Assembly: GCA_018398805.1 (NCBI GenBank)
Contig: JAGFBZ010000290.1
Coordinates: 2,666,001 to 2,730,000 of the forward strand
Direction of reading: 5' to 3'
Length of the DNA: 64,000 bases
Origin: Hirundichthys speculiger
Taxonomy: Eukaryota; Chordata; Actinopteri; Beloniformes; Exocoetidae
Part shown: positions 60,061 through 64,000 of the stretch, piece after piece
How positions within the stretch are numbered: position 1 is the stretch's first letter
Layout: each line of letters opens with the position of its first letter
The notes under the pieces: generated by a model
Databases searched by the model: none
Told to the model about the DNA's origin: nothing
The model's input: the letters and a program-made list of their open reading frames with translations, nothing else
Translations under genes and position numbers: made by a program

Positions 60061-60087
60061 ACACACACACACACACACACACACACA
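60061..60087. repeat. (AC)n microsatellite
   Basis: About 13 uninterrupted AC units. Confidence 0.95.
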
Positions 60088-60679
60088 TAACACTGAAGCA
60101 AGCATATGCAAACAGCAGTGGCAATGAAGTGTGGAAGAGCTGGCTGCTATTTCAAATGACATAGTCACTCTGGTTTCTGTCATGTCTGCGCCAGCTGAGT
60201 TAACTCTGTAGTTGCGAATGAACAGCTTTGAGTTCTGGGTGTCTGAGCATTGCTGCATTTCCCCCCTCTGCTAGAGCTGGCTCCTCCATCTTACTGGGAG
60301 CGGAAGATGACAAGGAAATAACATTTAGATTCTGCATTGCCACTGTCATGCATCAGTTATACTGAAGTATTGAAGTATGTACACCATTATTACATGGCCT
60401 ATTGTGCTTTTTTATTGTTTTTTTTTTTTTTTTTTTTTAAAAAATGATGTAAACTAGGCCATTCTTGTAGCTGTATGCAGGACATTAAAACTAGTGGTAA
60501 TTTACCATTAAAGCATTTCAAAAAGAAAGATGTGACAGAGTGAATATACTATGCATGCAAAATTAGTCGGAAAATCATATTCTTCAGGCTTATTTTTATT
60601 ATTAAGTTAAAGGAGGACAATTTTTTTCCCTGTGTTTTTATTGTATGTTTTTTTTTTATGTGTGTGTTGGGGAGCGAGC

Positions 60680-60739
60680 TGCCGAATCGAATTGCCCTCC
60701 AAGGGATAAATAAAGTTGTCTTGAATCTTGAATCTTGAA
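60680..60739 (+). repeat. LINE 3' end with TTGAATC tail repeats
   Basis: AATTGCCCTCCAAGGGATAA followed by ATAAAGTTGTC and three TTGAATC units is the usual 3' end of several teleost LINEs, where short tandem repeats replace a poly-A tail. No coding part of the LINE is adjacent. Confidence 0.6.
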
Positions 60740-61873
60740 TTTTCTCAGTAAATCCAAGGTGTAATTTGGCCTCCAACCTGAATGTTCAAATTGGCTATGC
60801 TATACTTTTCATGTTTTCTGACTTATCTACAGTGTTTTTTGTGATGAATTGTCATCTTGACTAGAGGCTCAAAAAATGAGGTAAATGTGTATTACACAAA
60901 ATGTTCCTTTTTCTCAGTGTTTTGCGAACTCCTTCCTTCTGGAGAGTTGTGTTTTTTTCTCTTTTCTTTTTCCACCTCCAGCTCTCACTGTCATCATAGA
61001 GGGCAGAATTGTATAGTCTGGTCATCCTCTCCGCAAGAGCAAGAGCCTTAGTGGCAATTTTATAACAAGACTTTACAACTGTGTAGCAAGGATTAAATAT
61101 TTTTCCATCCCTGTGGGTCCTCTAGTACTTTTTAAAAAAGCATTTTGCCTTTGTTTCCAGGATGTATACAAAGAAAATTGTTATTGGTTATGAGGGAACA
61201 TTGGCCAACCATGGCACAGTGGATGTAATTTGTTTATTCAAGGTCATAATTTACATAATTTATTTGTTCGGTTTTTTTTTTTGTTAGTTTTTTTTTTTTT
61301 GTGTGTGTGTGTTCTCAACTCTTTGGGAAGGACTGTTACATGGATAAGAACCAGCATGCCACTAGATTAGCAGAAAGGTTGAAGGGATTTTCAGATAGGA
61401 CATGACGGGTGCTGCGCTCTGGTGTCAAGTCCATTTCTGAGCCGCATGACACAAGAACATATCTGTGTTGCACCATGGTGAGTGCAGAGCCAGCTCACAC
61501 CTGTGCTGTCCCTGCACTTAAGGTAAAAATAAGTTCAGCTTGGGCACAGTGCTTTGTGATGACGCCTCAACGCGTCCAGTCGCAGACAGCCTCACAGACC
61601 CCATCGTCACTAACCTCAGACAAATTTTGAACACACCCCATTGGAGCAATCAATTGCCTGAGGTTTGTCTTCATTTTTGTCCTAATTTTTATGACTTTTT
61701 GACATTTTTGCTTATCTCTTCCAACAAGTTGTCAGACTGTTTGCTTTTACTCAGTCAGCATTTCACTGCACATCTGCACTTTGTTTACAGGAAATTTTGA
61801 TAAAGATTATTCATTCTTGAAATATAATACAGTTACAAAATACAAGTGCAGCAGAAGTTGCACTTGTCTATGG

Positions 61874-62384
61874 CAGGCTTTCCCCATCCCCGATCCCCAG
61901 CCCAGTACCGGTCCGTGGGTCATTTGGTACCGGGCTACAGAGAAAAAATAAATTACTTCCATTATTACTGTTTGATTTATTATCCGAGTCAAATGATGTT
62001 TTATTTTGAAAAATTACCAGATTCTCTCCATTACACCCGTCTATGACTTATTTTTGACACATTACAAGACCGTCTTGTCATTACATGACAAGACGGTCAC
62101 GTGGCAAAATAAGTAAAAAACAAACGTCTTCAGAAAGTGTCTTTCCAAAGAATGTTACTGATGTTCTATTGTTGGTGTGATGTTACAAGGACACTTCTAA
62201 AAATGTTGCACGTGAACACACAGCAGATTTACTTTCATTGTAATATATAGAATATACCAGTTTTTATGGCGTTCATCAAATTTGTTTTGTTGTATTTATC
62301 TGCGGCACATTTTACAGACTGGTCCGTGAAAATATTGCTTGACATTAAACTGCTCTGTGGCACAAAAAAGTTTGGGGACCACTG
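61874..62384. mobile_element. Non-autonomous hAT, CAG...CTG ends
   Basis: The right end reads GTTTGGGGACCACTG on the plus strand, so the inverse starts CAGTGGTCCCCAAAC. The left end is CAGGCTTTCCCCATCCCC, with imperfect pairing. Both subterminal regions carry GGTCCGTG (61910 and 62321). The 8-bp duplication GTCTATGG is perfect (61866-61873 and 62385-62392). The 511-bp interior has no transposase and contains the hairpin at 62068-62098. Confidence 0.88.
62068..62098. repeat. Perfect 14-bp hairpin inside hAT
   Basis: Arms GACCGTCTTGTCAT (62068-62081) and their exact inverse (62085-62098) flank the loop TAC. A second, partial copy of the CAAGACGG-type sequence is not seen elsewhere in the window. 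Confidence 0.9.
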
Positions 62385-62429
62385 GTCTATGGGACATTAG
62401 CTATGCCTACTAGCAAGCTGCAGTTTTGA

Positions 62430-63062
62430 GCAATTTTGAGGGCTGTATTCGCCCTCAAAATTGAGATTCTCCAGCACCACCCTTGGTAGTAAGGGCTACC
62501 CAGAAGGCACTGGGTAATTTAGTTAAGACATCTTCGAAAAGGATGCCGACAAAAAAAGCTAACTACAAATGCAAGTATCTCTCGTAGATCTCAAAGATAT
62601 AAATGTTACGAAACCATCTTATTGTCTTTGTTTGAGACTTTTTTCATTGATTAACATCGTTGTTGCGTAACATTTATTTTATTACTTTACGATGTTTGCT
62701 GCCGGACCGGCAGTCCCCGGCTGGTGGTCCCCTGCTGGCTTCATGTTACTTGTATACCTTGTTGTGTAGCGACGAAGGACTGAATAATGTATCCTCTATT
62801 GTGTTATTGGCTAATATTATTTAGTGAATATACGGCACTCGTTTCAATGTTATCCCTGTGTCATTTCAGGGAATACAGAGACAACACGGGCTCTGATTCA
62901 TTTCAGTCTGAAGACGTAACTGCACTCAAGGGGTGTCCCATTTCTAAGCCACAAGATAACCCTTACACTTACTTTCGAGGGTTAAGATTGAGCCCAAAAA
63001 TTGAGGTTTAAGGGCGAGGGTTGAGATTGAGGGTTAAGGGAGGAATTGGAATTGGCCCTAAA
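62430..63062. repeat. Possible DNA-repeat segment with GGGTT-rich end
   Basis: The right part, 62930-63062, contains GGGGTGTCCCATTTCTAAGC and ends GGAATTGGAATTGGCCCTA, with repeated GGGTT/GAGATTGAG units between. The left part has CGCCCTCAAAATTGAG near 62450, which partly pairs with the inverse of the right-hand units. This resembles a non-autonomous DNA element common in teleosts, but I could not fix its ends or a target duplication. Confidence 0.35.
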
Positions 63063-64000
63063 AGTCAATGTCTTTAAATAAGTATAGTCTAATATCGCCA
63101 CTCTAATAAAGAATTTATTTCCTCAGATAAACAAATTTAAAAAAGTAACTAAATATCAAGCAGCATTGTTTTGTTTTCTCAACAAGTTTCAGTAGCTAAT
63201 ATGGAAGCTGCAACCACATAAGGTTGTTTTGTCTTCCCTGACTGTAAATTACAAATACATAAGATCCCAACATTATTTCAATCAGATGACAAAGGATCCA
63301 AGGTCTTTTGAGGTGTGGAGCAGGTTTGAAAATTTGTTGATATGCACTGTGCATATGACAGAATTTATACGCATAAGACAGAATATCACAATCCTCTTGA
63401 ATCCTCCAGACATCATGTTGTATGCTACTAGAAGAGAGAGTCTTCCCAAAACTGGCAGCAGCTGTGGGAGTTGATTTACAGTTCAACTTCAACTGGAAAG
63501 ATGCAACAAGCTCATGTTTGCATTGTCATGCATGATAGGCTTAATTTAGGATAACAGCCGATACTAGCCAATACTAGTCCATAACATTGAAAAGTTTGTC
63601 TTCAGTTACTTCTTGACCTTATTTTGAATCGTAAAAAACATGTTTAAATATACTCACGAGCCTTCTTTTATGTGAAGAGATAAAGCTGCCCAATAATTAT
63701 GTGCAATATATGCTGTTAATCACCGTTGGCCAGACCTTTCCCAATTACACCAATTCACATTCACTGAAGGTCATTAAATCTAAAACGTGTTTGTACAGCT
63801 TAGAGCAGGAAAACGTGTAAAGATATAAAGTTTAAATGAGATTGCTTGCTCTAAAGTGGTTAACGACATGTCTGCAGAAAAACTCCTTGATCCAGATCAA
63901 AATCAAAACTTTTTTGTTAAACTTCATCCCACCTTTTGTAATAATCTGACATAAATATAATGAAATAGTAATAATTATAGGAAATATAAAACATATTATT
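63063..64000. other. AT-rich DNA, nothing recognised
   Basis: The last ~940 bp hold two overlapping frames of 81 and 98 codons on opposite strands (63196-63492) with no domain, and no repeat family that I recognise. Confidence 0.5.

Larger units (their letters stand above)
59001..61865. other. Non-coding DNA with microsatellites and a LINE tail
   Basis: No gene recognised. It holds short TG/AC runs near 59473 and 59620, the AC repeat at 60061-60087, a long T run at 60419-60438, and T/TG runs at 61271-61312. A 73-codon frame at 61409-61630 includes AAG|GTAAAA, which could be read as a splice donor near 61521, but the peptide is unrecognised and I do not call an exon. Confidence 0.45.

Overview
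The window is vertebrate, almost certainly teleost fish, nuclear DNA. The evidence is the repeat content: three copies of a tRNA-derived V-SINE with the vertebrate central domain and a (ATGG)n tail, Tc1-like elements with ~200-bp terminal repeats of the type common in ray-finned fish, an L2/Rex-like LINE, many hAT elements, and dense microsatellites in AT-rich DNA. I found no rRNA, tRNA, CRISPR array, operon or intact protein-coding host gene. The long open frames are chance frames or decayed transposase and reverse transcriptase. The window is best read as intergenic or intronic DNA with one weak candidate exon near 32.7 kb.

Layout. 1-18.8 kb: mostly unique AT-rich DNA with simple repeats and one minus-strand solo LTR (8300-8752). 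18.8-19.2 kb: a full-length V-SINE with 12-bp target duplications. 22.4-23.4 kb: traces of a LINE reverse transcriptase and a minus-strand Tc1 transposase. 24.0-28.9 kb: a repeat cluster with an unclassified repeat, a TTAA-flanked MITE, and a 1.85-kb DNA transposon that holds a 68-bp-armed foldback and a second copy of the unclassified repeat, itself split by an insertion. 29-37 kb: a compound microsatellite, Tc1/mariner fossils (one cut by a V-SINE), and a minus-strand V-SINE. 39.3-48.2 kb: hAT-rich. A 3.1-kb hAT element with a perfect 8-bp target duplication carries a broken TTF-zinc-finger/DUF4371/hAT-dimerisation transposase, and lies between two oppositely oriented copies of a TAGGGCTGGGC-type hAT. 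50.3-51 kb: a 270-bp Tc1 deletion derivative and a foldback MITE. 53.9-59 kb: one minus-strand L2-like LINE cut into pieces by a Tc1 element, a hAT MITE and a hAT element, the last itself cut by another hAT MITE. 61.9-62.4 kb: a non-autonomous hAT with perfect target duplications.

The elements do not form a host pathway. What can be read is the order of insertion. The transposase reading frames I could follow are broken, and the best preserved one (Tc1 at 54-55.7 kb) has lost two of its three catalytic residues. I did not find an undescribed system. The most informative structures are the nested L2 locus, the rearranged hAT element at 41.9-45.1 kb, and the candidate exon at 32.7 kb.
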